From Robbsia andropogonis (GTDB taxonomy: Bacteria; Pseudomonadota; Gammaproteobacteria; Burkholderiales; Burkholderiaceae), in NCBI RefSeq assembly GCF_000970345.1, contig NZ_LAQU01000013.1, positions 1-64,000 on the forward strand: a stretch of 64,000 bases of DNA, written 5' to 3'. Position numbers and translations under genes: made by a program. The stretch's first letter is position 1. Each line of letters starts with the position of its first letter. The notes beneath the pieces are model-generated. The model saw only the letters and a list, made by a program, of their open reading frames with translations, was not told the origin of the DNA and made no database searches. Below, in pieces: positions 32,906-46,107 of this stretch.

Positions 32906-33694
32906 ATGACTTCGTACAAGCATAAGATGCGCCTGGCGGCGCTGGCCGCTGCGCTGGGCGCTTCCGTTCTGGCAGGCTGTTCGGCGTACAACAGCGTGAC
33001 GGCTCGGATCGTGCAGCATGTGACGCCGTATCGCGTGACGATCGTGCAGGGCAATTTCGTCTCCAGCGACGCGGCAGCCAAGCTGCGCGTGGGCATGACG
33101 CGGGACGAAGTGCGCGCCGCGCTCGGCACGCCGCTGCTGACGGATATGTTCCACCCAGAACGTTGGGATTACATTTTCTACTTCAAGCGGGGCTCGACGG
33201 CCGTTGTCGAACAACGTGACGTCGTGGTCAATTTCGATGGTGATAAGGTCGTCGGTTGGAGCGGTACCAGCGACCTGCCGTCGAATCAGGACCTGATCGA
33301 GATGATCGACAGCTCTCGAAGTGAACGTAACTGGCTGCGCGAGCGGCAGAGTCAGCGCGCCAGCGAGGCCAAGGCGCAGGCGGCCGCGGGGGCTTCCACC
33401 CCGGCGGCGGTCGTGCCGGCAAGCGCCGGTGCGGTGCCGGCCAACCAGCGTGCCGCCGATGCCGCGAACAACGCGTTGGCGGCATCGACGCCCGCCGTGA
33501 CGGTACGGGCGCCGAACGTCCCGCAGTCCAACGTCGTCCGTGCGGGTCCGGCGTCGCCGGTGCAGGCGACGCCGGAACCGCAATTTCATCTGACCACGCC
33601 GAACCATCTGCGGCCGGCGGGTGGGTCGTCGTTGCTGGCGCGTCCGCCCGGCGCCGATGACGCCACGCCAGCGTCCGGCACGTCCGCCAATTGA
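32906..33694 (+). CDS. bamE: Outer-membrane assembly lipoprotein BamE
   Basis: The 262-residue precursor has a signal peptide ending in the lipobox VLAGC and a BamE/SmpA domain (about residues 50-120: YRVTIVQGNFV, LRVGMTRDEVRAALGTPLL, ERWDYIFYFKRG). BamE is part of the complex that folds beta-barrel proteins into the outer membrane. From about residue 140 on, a tail of about 120 residues rich in Ala, Pro, Val and Ser has no counterpart in E. coli BamE (113 aa) and looks disordered. Confidence 0.93.
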   Translation: MTSYKHKMRLAALAAALGASVLAGCSAYNSVTARIVQHVTPYRVTIVQGNFVSSDAAAKLRVGMTRDEVRAALGTPLLTDMFHPERWDYIFYFKRGSTAVVEQRDVVVNFDGDKVVGWSGTSDLPSNQDLIEMIDSSRSERNWLRERQSQRASEAKAQAAAGASTPAAVVPASAGAVPANQRAADAANNALAASTPAVTVRAPNVPQSNVVRAGPASPVQATPEPQFHLTTPNHLRPAGGSSLLARPPGADDATPASGTSAN

Positions 33695-33725
33695 CGCGAT
33701 CACGGACTGACAGCGACCTTTCCAG

Positions 33726-34523
33726 ATGAATATTGCCATTGCAGGTGCGAGCGGCCGCATGGGCCGCATGTTGATCGAAGCCGTCCTAGATGCAACGGAT
33801 CTGACGTTGTCCGGTGCGCTGGCCTCGGGCGGCAGCGCCGCGCTGGGCCGCGATGCCGGCGCATTCCTGGGCCGCGATACCGGGGTGCCGATTTCGGCGG
33901 ATGTCGATGCCGTTCTGGCGGTATCGGATGTGGTGATCGATTTTGCGCGCCCCGACGGCACGCTTGCGTTGCTGCAAGCGGCCACGCGGCTGCGGAAGGC
34001 CGTGGTGATAGGCACTACCGGATTCGATGCCGCGGGCAAGGCGGCGATCCAGCAGGCGGCGCGAACGATTCCGATCGTGTTTTCCGCGAATATGAGCGTG
34101 GGTGTCAATATCACGTTCAAACTGCTCGATGTCGCGGCACGGTTGTTGGCGACCGGCTATGACATCGAAGTCATCGAGGCGCATCACAAGCACAAGGTGG
34201 ATGCGCCTTCCGGTACGGCGTTGGCGATGGGCGAGGTAATCGCGCAGGCGCTCGGTCGCGACCTCGACGCATGTGGTGTATTCGGTCGCAGCGGCGTGAC
34301 CGGCGAACGCGACCCGTCGACGATTGGTTTCTCGGCCATTCGCGGCGGGGACATCATCGGTGAGCATACGGTGATGTTCGCCGGTATTGGCGAGCGGATC
34401 GAGATCACGCACAAATCGGCGAATCGGGTGGCTTATACGCAAGGGTCGGTGCGCGCCGCGCGTTTCCTGCAAGGCAAGCCGGCTGGTCTGTTCGATATGC
34501 AGGACGTGCTGGGCCTCAAGTAA
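33726..34523 (+). CDS. dapB: 4-hydroxy-tetrahydrodipicolinate reductase
   Basis: The 265-residue enzyme works in lysine/diaminopimelate synthesis. The nucleotide motif [11 protein letters not shown] and the substrate/catalytic motif [16 protein letters not shown] are intact, as are [10 protein letters not shown] and the C-terminal [12 protein letters not shown]. Length is normal. It follows bamE by 31 bp and precedes the ExbB-like gene by 50 bp. Confidence 0.97.
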   Translation: MNIAIAGASGRMGRMLIEAVLDATDLTLSGALASGGSAALGRDAGAFLGRDTGVPISADVDAVLAVSDVVIDFARPDGTLALLQAATRLRKAVVIGTTGFDAAGKAAIQQAARTIPIVFSANMSVGVNITFKLLDVAARLLATGYDIEVIEAHHKHKVDAPSGTALAMGEVIAQALGRDLDACGVFGRSGVTGERDPSTIGFSAIRGGDIIGEHTVMFAGIGERIEITHKSANRVAYTQGSVRAARFLQGKPAGLFDMQDVLGLK

Positions 34524-34573
34524 GTCAAGCGTCGGCCGACCGTGCAAGCGGGCCGGCCGCTTCGGAGAGCGCA

Positions 34574-35374
34574 ATGACCGCCATGTCCGGTCTGATGCAG
34601 TATTGGGAAGAGGGCGACGTGGTGACCCACGTCGTGGCGCTATTGCTGTTGGCCATGTCGCTGCTGAGCTGGATCATCGCGCTGTATCAAGCCTGGAATC
34701 TCCGTGGCGCGCGCCGCGGCGTGGACCCTGCGATCGCGCGGTTCTGGCGTGAAACGAGTCCCGAGGCAGCGTTGCAAACGTTGCAGAAAACCAGCGCCGA
34801 TGCGTGGCTTTCCCCGCTGGCGCTGGCCGCGCTGTTTCCCGATCACGCGCCCGTCCCCGCGCCCGCGCCATCGGCGACCGTTGCAAATCATGCGACGTCG
34901 GCCGATGCGTCAACCGGGCCTGCGTCAGAGGCCGGCTCTCCCGCGATGCCGGTGCCCGCGGCCTCTGGCTCGCCGTCTCGCCCGCCTTCGTCGCTGGCCT
35001 CCCGTGCCTCGCATGCCGATCGCGTCACGCGCGCATTGCGAGAGGTCCTTCTGGTGCTGCAACGTCGCATCGACGCCGGTCAGACCTGGCTCGCGACGAT
35101 TGCCGGCGCCGCGCCATTCGTGGGCCTGCTGGGTACGGTATGGGGCATCTATCATGCGTTGATCGGTATCGCTGGCACGGACCAGCCGTCGATCACCACT
35201 GTCGCCGGTCCGGTGGGGGAAGCGTTGATCATGACCGCGTTGGGACTGGTCGTCGCCATCCCGGCTTTGGTTGCCTACAATTTGCTTGGCCGTTCGGGAC
35301 GGTTGCTGCATGAGGTCCTGGACGGTTTTGCCGGCGATTTGCAGCGGCTGTCCGGTGTGAGCAGGAGCAGCTGA
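34574..35374 (+). CDS. MotA/TolQ/ExbB-family proton channel protein
   Basis: The 266-residue inner-membrane protein has three hydrophobic segments (about residues 20-40, 172-192 and 220-240) and the family core TIAGAAPFVGLLGTVWGIYHAL. It partners with the ExbD/TolR-like protein encoded next, to energise outer-membrane processes with the proton gradient. A 60-residue Pro/Ala/Ser-rich insert (about 88-148) sits in the cytoplasmic loop. Whether it belongs to an Exb (TonB) or Tol system is not clear from sequence; there is no tonB or tolA beside it. Its TGA overlaps the next ATG by one base. Confidence 0.88.
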   Translation: MTAMSGLMQYWEEGDVVTHVVALLLLAMSLLSWIIALYQAWNLRGARRGVDPAIARFWRETSPEAALQTLQKTSADAWLSPLALAALFPDHAPVPAPAPSATVANHATSADASTGPASEAGSPAMPVPAASGSPSRPPSSLASRASHADRVTRALREVLLVLQRRIDAGQTWLATIAGAAPFVGLLGTVWGIYHALIGIAGTDQPSITTVAGPVGEALIMTALGLVVAIPALVAYNLLGRSGRLLHEVLDGFAGDLQRLSGVSRSS

Positions 35375-35940
35375 TGGGGTTCGGTGGCTTCGATCCGCAC
35401 GGCAATGGGCAAGACGGAGGCACCGAACAATCCAGTGCCTCGGGCCGCTACGGTCCGGGGCCGCTGGCGATCATCAATATGACGCCGCTGATCGATGTGA
35501 TGTTGGTGCTGCTGGTAATCTTTATCCTGGCCTCGTCGCTGGCGCCACGTCAGATCGGACTGCAATTGCCGAAGACGGCGCTGGCACCACGGTCACCGGG
35601 CCCAGCGGAGCCGACGCCGCCGACGATCACCATTTCGATCGACGTGAACGGGGCGCGGCAATGGAACGGGGCGGCGGTTGATGCAGCGGGCTTGGATGCG
35701 CGATTGCGGGCGGCTGCCGCCCGAGATCCGCAGCCGCAGATCGCGCTGCAGGCCGATCAGCGCACCCCCTATGCACGCATCGCGGAGGTGATGGCGGCCG
35801 CACAACGCGTGGGCCTGACCCGATTCGGCTTCGTCGTCGACACGCCGACTGGTGGGGCGGCGGCTGGCCCCGGATCGACGCTCGACATCCACTCCGGCCC
35901 CGGATCAGCATCCGAGCTGCCATTGCAGCCGAACCACTGA
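35374..35940 (+). CDS. ExbD/TolR-family biopolymer transport protein
   Basis: The 188-residue protein has a short cytoplasmic N-terminus, one membrane segment with the conserved proton-handling aspartate in MTPLIDVMLVLLVIFIL (about residues 36-52), and a periplasmic domain (PQIALQADQRTPYARIAEVM). About 30 Gly/Ser-rich residues end the protein. It overlaps the preceding channel gene by one base, so they are made together. Confidence 0.9.
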   Translation: MGFGGFDPHGNGQDGGTEQSSASGRYGPGPLAIINMTPLIDVMLVLLVIFILASSLAPRQIGLQLPKTALAPRSPGPAEPTPPTITISIDVNGARQWNGAAVDAAGLDARLRAAAARDPQPQIALQADQRTPYARIAEVMAAAQRVGLTRFGFVVDTPTGGAAAGPGSTLDIHSGPGSASELPLQPNH

Positions 35941-36001
35941 GCGTCACGTGGCGCCGGTGCGCGCCTGACCCTACCCGGCTGGACCGGCCTGCAGACGGTG
36001 C

Positions 36002-36028
36002 TTGCGGGTACGGCAGGCACGGTATAAT
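36002..36028 (+). promoter_or_regulatory. Candidate leuS promoter
   Basis: A perfect -10 TATAAT (36023-36028) is preceded by a weak -35-like TTGCGG (36002-36007) at 15 bp. Transcription would start near 36035, leaving a leader of about 140 nt. Confidence 0.5.
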
Positions 36029-36059
36029 CCGGGTTTTACGCCGACAATAGTCATCAAGA

Positions 36060-38792
<2,733 letters not shown>

Positions 38793-38868
38793 TCCGCGTG
38801 CGGTGCCGTGTCCAATGACAGGCACCGCATCGGACGGGATCGGAAAGCGTCAACGTGAAGGGATCATT

Positions 38869-39462
38869 GTGAAGACAGCAGCAACGCAGCACGCAGCGGG
38901 CGGCATCTGGGGACGGTGGGTCGGCATGGTGGCTGGCCTGGCCATGTTATTGGCGGTGGGGGCCTGCGGTTTCCAATTGCGCGGGAGCCACAACTACCCG
39001 TTCAAGCATTTGTTGATTACCGGCAATCTGTCGGCGGAAATGCAGACGCGGATGAAGCGCCTGATCGAATCCGGTAGCGACACCCGGATTGTCAATACGG
39101 CAAAGGATGCGGACGCGATCCTGTCGGTGTCGCTGGGCCGCGGGCAGAACTCGCTCAGCTTTGATGTCAACGGCGTCACGCAGGAATATCAGTTGACGAC
39201 GTCCGCCACGTATTCGTTGACAAGCACGAGCGGGGTCACGTTGATTCCGCAGAGTACGCTGAGCGTCAATCGGGCGATGGGCTACAACACCACTTACGCA
39301 CTTGCGAAGTCGACCGAGTCTACGTTGCTGTACAAGGACATGGAAAGCGATATCGTCGACCAGCTGTTACGCCGTCTGGATGTGGTGCAGTCGATGTCGC
39401 CAGCGCGCGCGCCGGCGCCGGGCGTGAATCAACGCGCACCGCTGCCGACACCGCCGTTGTGA
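38869..39462 (+). CDS. lptE: LPS-assembly lipoprotein LptE
   Basis: The 197-residue precursor has a signal peptide ending in AVGAC, followed by CGFQLRGSHNYPFKHLLI, the typical beginning of mature LptE. The lipoprotein plugs the LptD barrel that delivers lipopolysaccharide to the cell surface. The GTG start at 38869 has GAAGGGATC upstream; an ATG at 38815 in the same frame is the alternative. It lies between leuS and holA, the standard proteobacterial order. Confidence 0.93.
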   Translation: MKTAATQHAAGGIWGRWVGMVAGLAMLLAVGACGFQLRGSHNYPFKHLLITGNLSAEMQTRMKRLIESGSDTRIVNTAKDADAILSVSLGRGQNSLSFDVNGVTQEYQLTTSATYSLTSTSGVTLIPQSTLSVNRAMGYNTTYALAKSTESTLLYKDMESDIVDQLLRRLDVVQSMSPARAPAPGVNQRAPLPTPPL

Positions 39463-39472
39463 GCGTGGTCCG

Positions 39473-40576
39473 ATGCTGATTCGCGCCGATGCGCTGGACG
39501 CGCAACTCGCCCGCGGCATCAAGCCGCTGTACACGGTCTGGGGTGACGAACCCCTGCTGGTGCAGGAGTGCGTCGATCGCATCCGCCGCGCCGCGCGCGC
39601 GGCGGGTTGTTCGGAGCGACTGGTCTATTCCGTCGAGCGCGGTTTCGATTGGAGCACGTTGCTGGGCGAGGCGCAGGCGATGTCGCTGTTCGGTGACCGG
39701 CGCCTCGTCGAGTTGCGCATTCCTTCCGGCAAGCCCGGCAAGGAGGGGGCCGATGCGCTGAAGCGGCTGGCGTCATCGGCAGCCGACGCCCACGGCGCGG
39801 CGGAGCCGGATACGGTGACCCTCGTCACGTTGCCGCGCCTGGATGGCGCGACGCAAAAGAGTGCATGGTTCACCGCCCTGAGCGATGCAGGGGTGGCGCT
39901 GAAGATCGACCCGATCGATCGCAGTCGTCTGCCGCAATGGATTGGTGAACGTCTGGCGATGCAACGCCAGCGTGTGCCAGGCGGCGAGGCCGGGCGGCAA
40001 GCGCTGCAGTTCATGGTAGAGCGGGTGGAGGGTAACCTGCTGGCCGCACACCAGGAAATTCAGAAACTCGGCCTGCTTTATCCGGAGGGCGAGATGTCGC
40101 TGGAACAGATCCAGGCAGCGGTGATGAACGTGGCGCGCTACGACGTGTTCAAGCTGAACGAAGCGATGCTGACCGGCGATGTCGCCCGTCTGATGCGGAT
40201 GATCGACGGGCTACGCGGTGAGGGCGAGGCTGCCGTGCTCGTGCTGTGGGCGGTCACGGAAGAAATCCGTACCTTGCTCCGGGTGCGTCGCGGGATGGAT
40301 GGGGGCAAGCCGTTGGCGACATTGTTGCGCGAATACCGTGTCTGGGGGCCGCGCGAACGCCTTATCGGGCCAGCGCTGCAGCGGCTGGATGCAACCACGC
40401 TGGAACAGGCGTTGACCATTGCCGCGCGCCTGGATCGGCAGGTCAAAGGCCTGCATCCGGACCGGGGAATGGCGCCGCATGCGGCGCTGCCAGGGGATGC
40501 CTGGGACGGTCTGTTCGAACTGGCGATGCGGATTGCCTCGCCGCGCCCCGCGCACCATGCGGCGCTCGCCGGTTGA
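39473..40576 (+). CDS. holA: DNA polymerase III, delta subunit
   Basis: The 367-residue clamp-loader subunit opens the beta clamp. LYTVWGDEPLLVQECVDRIR at the N-terminus, ALQFMVERVEGNLLAAHQEIQKL in the middle and the C-terminal collar domain match HolA. It starts 10 bp after the lptE stop, and the leuS-lptE-holA order supports the call. Confidence 0.95.
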   Translation: MLIRADALDAQLARGIKPLYTVWGDEPLLVQECVDRIRRAARAAGCSERLVYSVERGFDWSTLLGEAQAMSLFGDRRLVELRIPSGKPGKEGADALKRLASSAADAHGAAEPDTVTLVTLPRLDGATQKSAWFTALSDAGVALKIDPIDRSRLPQWIGERLAMQRQRVPGGEAGRQALQFMVERVEGNLLAAHQEIQKLGLLYPEGEMSLEQIQAAVMNVARYDVFKLNEAMLTGDVARLMRMIDGLRGEGEAAVLVLWAVTEEIRTLLRVRRGMDGGKPLATLLREYRVWGPRERLIGPALQRLDATTLEQALTIAARLDRQVKGLHPDRGMAPHAALPGDAWDGLFELAMRIASPRPAHHAALAG

Positions 40577-40648
40577 AAAGCGGTGCCAAGGCGCAATTGG
40601 CTTACAATGACAGACTTGTTTTAAGTACGATCAACCGATATCACGCCG

Positions 40649-42082
40649 ATGTCCACGCTCCTCTCCACACTCGTCCGTCCTCCCGAGATCGACCCGGCCG
40701 CGCCGACGTCCGCATCGGTGGCGTCGCCCCTGCCGGCGATTCCGGCAGCGGATTGTCCGGATACGGACGTCGTGGCCTATATGGCGGCCATCGGTAAGCG
40801 GGCGCGGACGGCCTCGCGGGCGATGGCGCGGGCGTCCACCGCATTGAAAAACGACGCGCTGCTGCGCATTGCCGCCAGCATCGACGCCCATCGTGACGCG
40901 CTCGCGGAGGCGAATCGGCGTGATGTGGCGCGTGCCGCATCGAATGGGATGGATGCGGCTTTCATCGATCGGCTGACGCTGTCCGAGAAAGCGTTGCGTA
41001 CGATGGTAGAAGGTCTGCGCCAGGTGGCGGCGCTGTCCGATCCGATTGGTGAAATGTCGGACCTGAAGATTCGGCCCAGCGGTATCCAGGTCGGCCGGAT
41101 GAGGGTGCCGCTGGGCGTCATTGGCATCATCTACGAGTCGCGCCCCAACGTCACGATCGACGCGGCGGCGCTGTGCCTGAAATCCGGGAACGCGACAATC
41201 CTGCGCGGCGGTTCGGAGGCCATCGACAGCAACACCTTGCTTGCAACGCTGATTGCCGATGCGCTGGCCGCCACCGGCTTGCCACGCGATGCGGTGCAGG
41301 TCGTGGGCACGACCGATCGTCGCGCAGTGGGCGCGCTGATCACGATGACCGAATACGTGGATGTCATCGTGCCACGTGGCGGCAAGAACTTGATCGCCCG
41401 ATTGATGGCTGAGGCGCGCGTGCCGATGATCAAGCATCTCGACGGCATCTGCCACATCTTCGTCGATCGTCATGCGGACTCGGCCAAGGCCGTTAACGTC
41501 TGCGTCAATGCCAAGACGCAACGCTACGGCACATGCAACACGATGGAAACGTTGCTGGTGGATGCACAGGCGCCGGTCGCGTTGCTGCCATCGATTGCCC
41601 GCGCGATGCTGGAAAAAGGCGTCGCGCTGCGTGGTTGCACGCGTACGCTGGATGCATTGGCGGAAGCCGGATTGCCGGTGTCGCGCGGTGTCGATACGCG
41701 GGAAGTGGGCCCGGACGGTGCGGCGCGCATCGTCGCGGCCACCGAGGAAGACTGGCGCACCGAATACCTGGCGCCTATTTTGTCGGTGCGGATCGTCGAC
41801 GACCTGGACGCGGCAATCGATCACATTCACACCTATAGCTCCGCGCACACGGAAGCGATCATCACCGAGCACCACGATCACGCCATGCGCTTCCTGCGCG
41901 AGGTGGATTCGGCCAGCGTGATGATCAATGCTTCTACGCGCTTCGCCGACGGTTTCGAATTCGGTCTGGGGGCGGAGATCGGCATTTCGAACGATAAGCT
42001 GCATGCGCGCGGTCCGGTTGGTCTGGAAGGGCTGACGTCGCTGAAATATATCGTTTTCGGACACGGTGAACAGCGCGCCTGA
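40649..42082 (+). CDS. proA: Gamma-glutamyl phosphate reductase
   Basis: The 477-residue enzyme works in proline synthesis, reducing gamma-glutamyl phosphate to the semialdehyde. [20 protein letters not shown], the catalytic cysteine in [15 protein letters not shown] and the C-terminal [19 protein letters not shown] are conserved. It has an extra Ala/Pro/Ser-rich N-terminal stretch of about 45 residues before [28 protein letters not shown] at 40603-40609 could be its -10, but the 17-bp spaced -35 is poor. Confidence 0.96.
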   Translation: MSTLLSTLVRPPEIDPAAPTSASVASPLPAIPAADCPDTDVVAYMAAIGKRARTASRAMARASTALKNDALLRIAASIDAHRDALAEANRRDVARAASNGMDAAFIDRLTLSEKALRTMVEGLRQVAALSDPIGEMSDLKIRPSGIQVGRMRVPLGVIGIIYESRPNVTIDAAALCLKSGNATILRGGSEAIDSNTLLATLIADALAATGLPRDAVQVVGTTDRRAVGALITMTEYVDVIVPRGGKNLIARLMAEARVPMIKHLDGICHIFVDRHADSAKAVNVCVNAKTQRYGTCNTMETLLVDAQAPVALLPSIARAMLEKGVALRGCTRTLDALAEAGLPVSRGVDTREVGPDGAARIVAATEEDWRTEYLAPILSVRIVDDLDAAIDHIHTYSSAHTEAIITEHHDHAMRFLREVDSASVMINASTRFADGFEFGLGAEIGISNDKLHARGPVGLEGLTSLKYIVFGHGEQRA

Positions 42083-42143
42083 GGGCGCATTCGTGGTTCC
42101 CCTCTTTCGGATTGGAACGACCGGCTGCTGAAAAAAGGACAGC

Positions 42144-42566
42144 ATGGCTTATCTCTGGGCGAAATCGCTGCATATCGTTTTTGTCGCATCCTGGTTCGCG
42201 GGGCTGTTTTACTTGCCGCGTTTGTTCGTGAACCTCGCGATGGAAACCGAGCCGGCGGCGGTGAACCGCTTGCTGCTGATGGCACGCAAGCTGTACCGTT
42301 TCATGACGATCATCGCCGTACCGGCCTTGGTCCTGGGTTTTTACCTGATGTTCGGCATCGGCATCGGCAAAGGCGCCGGATGGATGCATGCGAAACTGGC
42401 GGTGGTCGTGTTGATCCTGGTGTATCACCACCTGTGCGGTCGATTGCTACGCCAGTTCGAAGCCGGGCAGAACCGGCATGGCCACCGGTGGTATCGTATC
42501 TTCAACGAGATTCCAGTCCTGGGCTTGCTGAGCGCGGTCTGTCTCGTCGTTTTCAAACCTTTTTAA
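42144..42566 (+). CDS. HemJ-like protoporphyrinogen oxidase (CopD family)
   Basis: The 140-residue protein has four hydrophobic segments. The heme-binding histidine lies in AKSLHIVFVASWFAGLFYLP, and the conserved lysine and histidine appear in GWMHAKLAVVVLILVYHHL. HemJ oxidises protoporphyrinogen IX in heme synthesis. Database entries often call this family CopD-like; HemJ is the better-supported function. It stands alone between proA and edd. Confidence 0.82.
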   Translation: MAYLWAKSLHIVFVASWFAGLFYLPRLFVNLAMETEPAAVNRLLLMARKLYRFMTIIAVPALVLGFYLMFGIGIGKGAGWMHAKLAVVVLILVYHHLCGRLLRQFEAGQNRHGHRWYRIFNEIPVLGLLSAVCLVVFKPF

Positions 42567-42723
42567 GACCCGCCCAACGCCCCCGGTATGCGACCGGTTC
42601 GCCGTCCGGCCGTGTGTTTTATAAAATTGGAACCGGTGCCGAAGGTGTAATCACGCGCTGGAAGCATGCAAACGGGCCACATGACGATGGCCTGTTGCCG
42701 GTATCCGACCAGGAGACAGAACC

Positions 42724-44688
42724 ATGCCCACGATTCACTCGACGCTGCGCCAAGTCACGGAACGCGTGGTGGCGCGCAGTGCGCCCACGCGCCAGGTTTA
42801 TTTGCAACGGATCGACAACGCGCAGGGCCATTTTCCGATACGCGGCGCGCTGTCGTGCGCGAATCTCGCTCACGGCTTTGCGGCCATCGAAGGCGACGAC
42901 AAATTTGCGATCAAGGCGTTGAAAACCCCGAATATCGGCATCGTGTCGTCGTATAACGAAATGTTGTCGGCGCACGCCCCGTATCTGCGTTTTCCCGACA
43001 TCATCAAGCGTGCGGCGCGCGAAGCAGGTGGCACCGCCCAGTTCGCCGGTGGCGTGCCGGCGATGTGCGATGGCGTGACGCAGGGCAACATCGGGATGGA
43101 GCTCTCGCTGTTTTCGCGCGAGACCATTGCGATGTCGACCGCCGTGGCGCTGACACATAATATGTTCGATGCGGCCCTCTGCCTGGGCGTCTGCGACAAG
43201 ATCGTGCCAGGTCTGTTGATCGGTGCCTTGCAGTTCGGGCACCTGCCGACGATCTTCGTACCCGCCGGCCCCATGTCCAGTGGCCTGTCGAACGACGAGA
43301 AGGCGAAGGTACGACAACGGTTCGCCACCGGCGAGGTGGGGCGTGACGCGCTGCTGGAAGCCGAATCGGCGGCCTATCACGGCCAGGGCACGTGTACGTT
43401 CTACGGCACCGCCAACAGCAATCAACTGTTGATGGAGGTGATGGGGCTGCACTTGCCGGGCGCCGCATTTGTCCACCCGCACGATCCGCTGCGCGATGCG
43501 CTGACGGCGGAGGCCGCGCGTCGGGTGCTGGCGATCACCGCCGATGGCGGCGAGTACACGCCAATCGGCCGGGTAGTCGACGAGAAGGCGGTCATCAACG
43601 GCATCGTTGGCTTGCTGTCCACCGGCGGTTCCACGAATCACACCTTGCATCTGGTCGCCATCGCACGGGCAGCCGGTATCGTCATCGATTGGGACGATTT
43701 CGATGCGCTGTCGCAGATCGTGCCGTTGCTGGCCCGCATCTATCCGAATGGCAAGGCGGACGTGAATCACTATCATGCGGCGGGCGGCATGGCCTTCCTG
43801 ATCCGCGAATTGCTGGATGCGGGTCTGCTGCACGAGGACGTCACCACTGTCGTCGGCGCGGGCTTGCGTCGGTACGCGCGTGAGCCGCGTTTGTCGGAGA
43901 CGCCGGCTCGCGCGGCGGCAGCGGGGGCACCGATCGAGGCTTCGGCGGTAGTGGCGGCACCGATCGCATCGGATGGCACGGCGCGCCAGCCCGGTGCTGA
44001 CGTCGCGATCGCCTCGCGCGTGCCGCCCGTGCCAATCTGGGTGGATGCCGTGGCGCAGAGCTTGGACCCGGCGGTGTTGCGTCCGGCGACGGACCCATTC
44101 TCACCAGATGGCGGCTTGCGTTTGATGCGGGGGCGCCTTGGCCGTGGGGTGATCAAAATCTCGGCGGTGGCGCCGGCGCATCGCAAGGTGCAGGCACCCG
44201 CCATCGTCTTCGACTCACAGGAAGCCGTGCAGGCGGCGTTCAAGGCTGGCGAACTGGACGGCGATTTCGTTGCCGTCGTCAGGTTTCAGGGCGCCCGGGC
44301 AAACGGCATGCCGGAACTGCACCAACTGACGCCGTTGCTCGGCTCCTTGCAGGACAAGGGGCGCCATGTGGCACTGCTGACGGATGGCCGGATGTCCGGT
44401 GCATCGGGCAAGGTCCCGGCGGTCATTCATTTATCGCCGGAGGCGTTGCTCGACGGTCCGATCGGCAAGCTTCGCACCGGGGATATGATTGAACTGGACG
44501 CCGAGGCAGGCACACTGGAGGTGGTCATGGACGATGCGCAATGGCAGGCGCGCGCCTGCGAACGGCCACCCGTGACCGATTCGGGCAAGCCAACCCTGGG
44601 TACCGACCTGTTCGCCGTGTTCCGGCAGGCGGCGTCAAGCGCCGAGACGGGCGCCGGTGTCTTTGGCGCGATGCCGGGAAGTGCCTGA
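42724..44688 (+). CDS. edd: 6-phosphogluconate dehydratase
   Basis: The 654-residue iron-sulphur dehydratase is the first enzyme of the Entner-Doudoroff pathway. [53 protein letters not shown] and [20 protein letters not shown] include the cysteines that bind the cluster. About 45 Ala/Pro/Val-rich residues (about 390-437) are inserted between the N-terminal and C-terminal halves, where homologues have a short linker. AGGAGACAGAACC precedes the ATG. A TATAAA at 42620-42625 is a possible -10. Confidence 0.96.
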   Translation: MPTIHSTLRQVTERVVARSAPTRQVYLQRIDNAQGHFPIRGALSCANLAHGFAAIEGDDKFAIKALKTPNIGIVSSYNEMLSAHAPYLRFPDIIKRAAREAGGTAQFAGGVPAMCDGVTQGNIGMELSLFSRETIAMSTAVALTHNMFDAALCLGVCDKIVPGLLIGALQFGHLPTIFVPAGPMSSGLSNDEKAKVRQRFATGEVGRDALLEAESAAYHGQGTCTFYGTANSNQLLMEVMGLHLPGAAFVHPHDPLRDALTAEAARRVLAITADGGEYTPIGRVVDEKAVINGIVGLLSTGGSTNHTLHLVAIARAAGIVIDWDDFDALSQIVPLLARIYPNGKADVNHYHAAGGMAFLIRELLDAGLLHEDVTTVVGAGLRRYAREPRLSETPARAAAAGAPIEASAVVAAPIASDGTARQPGADVAIASRVPPVPIWVDAVAQSLDPAVLRPATDPFSPDGGLRLMRGRLGRGVIKISAVAPAHRKVQAPAIVFDSQEAVQAAFKAGELDGDFVAVVRFQGARANGMPELHQLTPLLGSLQDKGRHVALLTDGRMSGASGKVPAVIHLSPEALLDGPIGKLRTGDMIELDAEAGTLEVVMDDAQWQARACERPPVTDSGKPTLGTDLFAVFRQAASSAETGAGVFGAMPGSA

Positions 44689-44796
44689 CGACGCAGCGGT
44701 ACGGAAAAACCGATACCCACGCTCACCGGGCGCGGTTGGACGACACCCTCTACGACGCGCATGATTAAAGCCCGCAACGGGCCAAGGAGAGAGACA

Positions 44797-45474
44797 ATGA
44801 GTGGCACTACGGCAGGCAAGGCATCGGCAACGCGTTTCACCGTGGACCAGATCGTGAAGATGGGTCCGGTGATTCCCGTCCTGAAATTCGACAGCGTCGA
44901 GGAAGGGCTGGCGGTCTCGAAGGCGCTGTACGACGGTGGCGTCAAAGTACTCGAGATCACGTTGCGGACCAAGGTTGGACTGGATGTCATCCGTGAGGCA
45001 TCGAAGATTGCCGACGATATCGCGGTGGGCGTGGGGACGTTGACGCGCCCGGCGGAATGCGAATTGGCCGTGCGCGCCGGGGCGACATTCGGCGTGTCGC
45101 CAGGTTTGACCGTTGATCTGGACCGCGCCGCGAAGGATGCCGGGCTGCCGTTGTTGCCGGGCGTGATGACGCCGTCCGATATTCTTGCGACAATCGCCGC
45201 CGGTTACGAAATCGTCAAGTTTTTCCCAGCGGAACAGGCCGGCGGCGTGAAGATGTTGAGCGCCCTTCATGGGCCGTTCCCATCGTTGCGTTTCTGCCCG
45301 ACGGGAGGGGTAACCCAGGCGTCGGCGTCGACATTTTTGTCCTTGCCGAACGTGGTTTGCGTGGGCGGCTCGTGGTTGACGCCCAAAGAAGCGGTCGCCG
45401 CGAAGGATTGGGCGCGGATCACCGAATTGGCGAAGGAAGCAACAACGCTCGGGCCGCTGCGCGAGAACGCGTGA
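44797..45474 (+). CDS. eda: KDPG aldolase (2-dehydro-3-deoxy-phosphogluconate aldolase)
   Basis: The 225-residue enzyme splits KDPG into pyruvate and glyceraldehyde 3-phosphate. MGPVIPVLKFDSVEEGLAVS, VLEITLRT with its glutamate, and the Schiff-base lysine in EIVKFFPAEQAGGVKML are present. AAGGAGAGAGACA precedes the ATG at 44797; an in-frame ATG at 44761 is less likely. It follows edd directly. Confidence 0.95.
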   Translation: MSGTTAGKASATRFTVDQIVKMGPVIPVLKFDSVEEGLAVSKALYDGGVKVLEITLRTKVGLDVIREASKIADDIAVGVGTLTRPAECELAVRAGATFGVSPGLTVDLDRAAKDAGLPLLPGVMTPSDILATIAAGYEIVKFFPAEQAGGVKMLSALHGPFPSLRFCPTGGVTQASASTFLSLPNVVCVGGSWLTPKEAVAAKDWARITELAKEATTLGPLRENA

Positions 45475-45550
45475 GGCACCGCGCGTGGCGACGCCACGCG
45501 CCGGGTACGCCGGTCTACGACATCGGAAAACAACAGAAGAGGGTGTGGCA

Positions 45551-46048
45551 ATGATCATTATCGTGATGGGCGTGTCTGGCTCGGGCAAGACCAGCGTGGG
45601 GCAGATGGTTGCGCGTCGCCTCGGCTGCGGTTTTGCCGACGCGGATGCGTTCCATAGCGCGGCCAACAAGGCAAAGATGGCGGCTGGCACGCCTCTGACC
45701 GACGATGATCGCTGGCCTTGGCTGGATGCGATGCGTGCGGCCATTGCCGAGAACATCGCGAACGGCGAGACGCATGTCTACGCCTGTTCGGCGCTAAAAC
45801 AGATCTACCGCGACCGTTTGCGCAATGGTGACAAGGACGTGTATTTCGTTTACTTGTCCGGCAGCTTCGCGCTGCTCGAACAACGGCTGGCGAAGCGGGC
45901 CAACCATTTCTTCGATCCGGCGTTGCTGAAGAGCCAGGTCGACACGCTGGAAGTGCCCGATGGCGCGGAGGCCATCACGATCGACATCACGCCGCCGCTC
46001 GATGAAATCGTCGACAAGGTCATGGCGGCGTTGCCAAAGCAGGCCTGA
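45551..46048 (+). CDS. gntK: Gluconokinase
   Basis: The 165-residue kinase phosphorylates gluconate to 6-phosphogluconate, feeding Edd. The P-loop MGVSGSGKTSVGQMV and the family segments FADADAFHSAANKAKMAAG, PLTDDDRWPWLDAM and CSALKQIYRDRLR are clear. The ATG at 45551 was chosen because homologues begin just before the P-loop. edd-eda-gntK forms a complete gluconate-to-pyruvate branch. Confidence 0.95.
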   Translation: MIIIVMGVSGSGKTSVGQMVARRLGCGFADADAFHSAANKAKMAAGTPLTDDDRWPWLDAMRAAIAENIANGETHVYACSALKQIYRDRLRNGDKDVYFVYLSGSFALLEQRLAKRANHFFDPALLKSQVDTLEVPDGAEAITIDITPPLDEIVDKVMAALPKQA

Positions 46049-46107
46049 TGCGCTGCCCGCCAGACGGGTCATAGTCGTTTTAATTTTTATCCGAACCAAG
46101 CGATACG

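Noticed and set aside
40631-42145. 504-codon minus-strand frame antisense to proA
   Set aside because: Covers the full proA gene, has no domain and no promoter or ribosome binding site.
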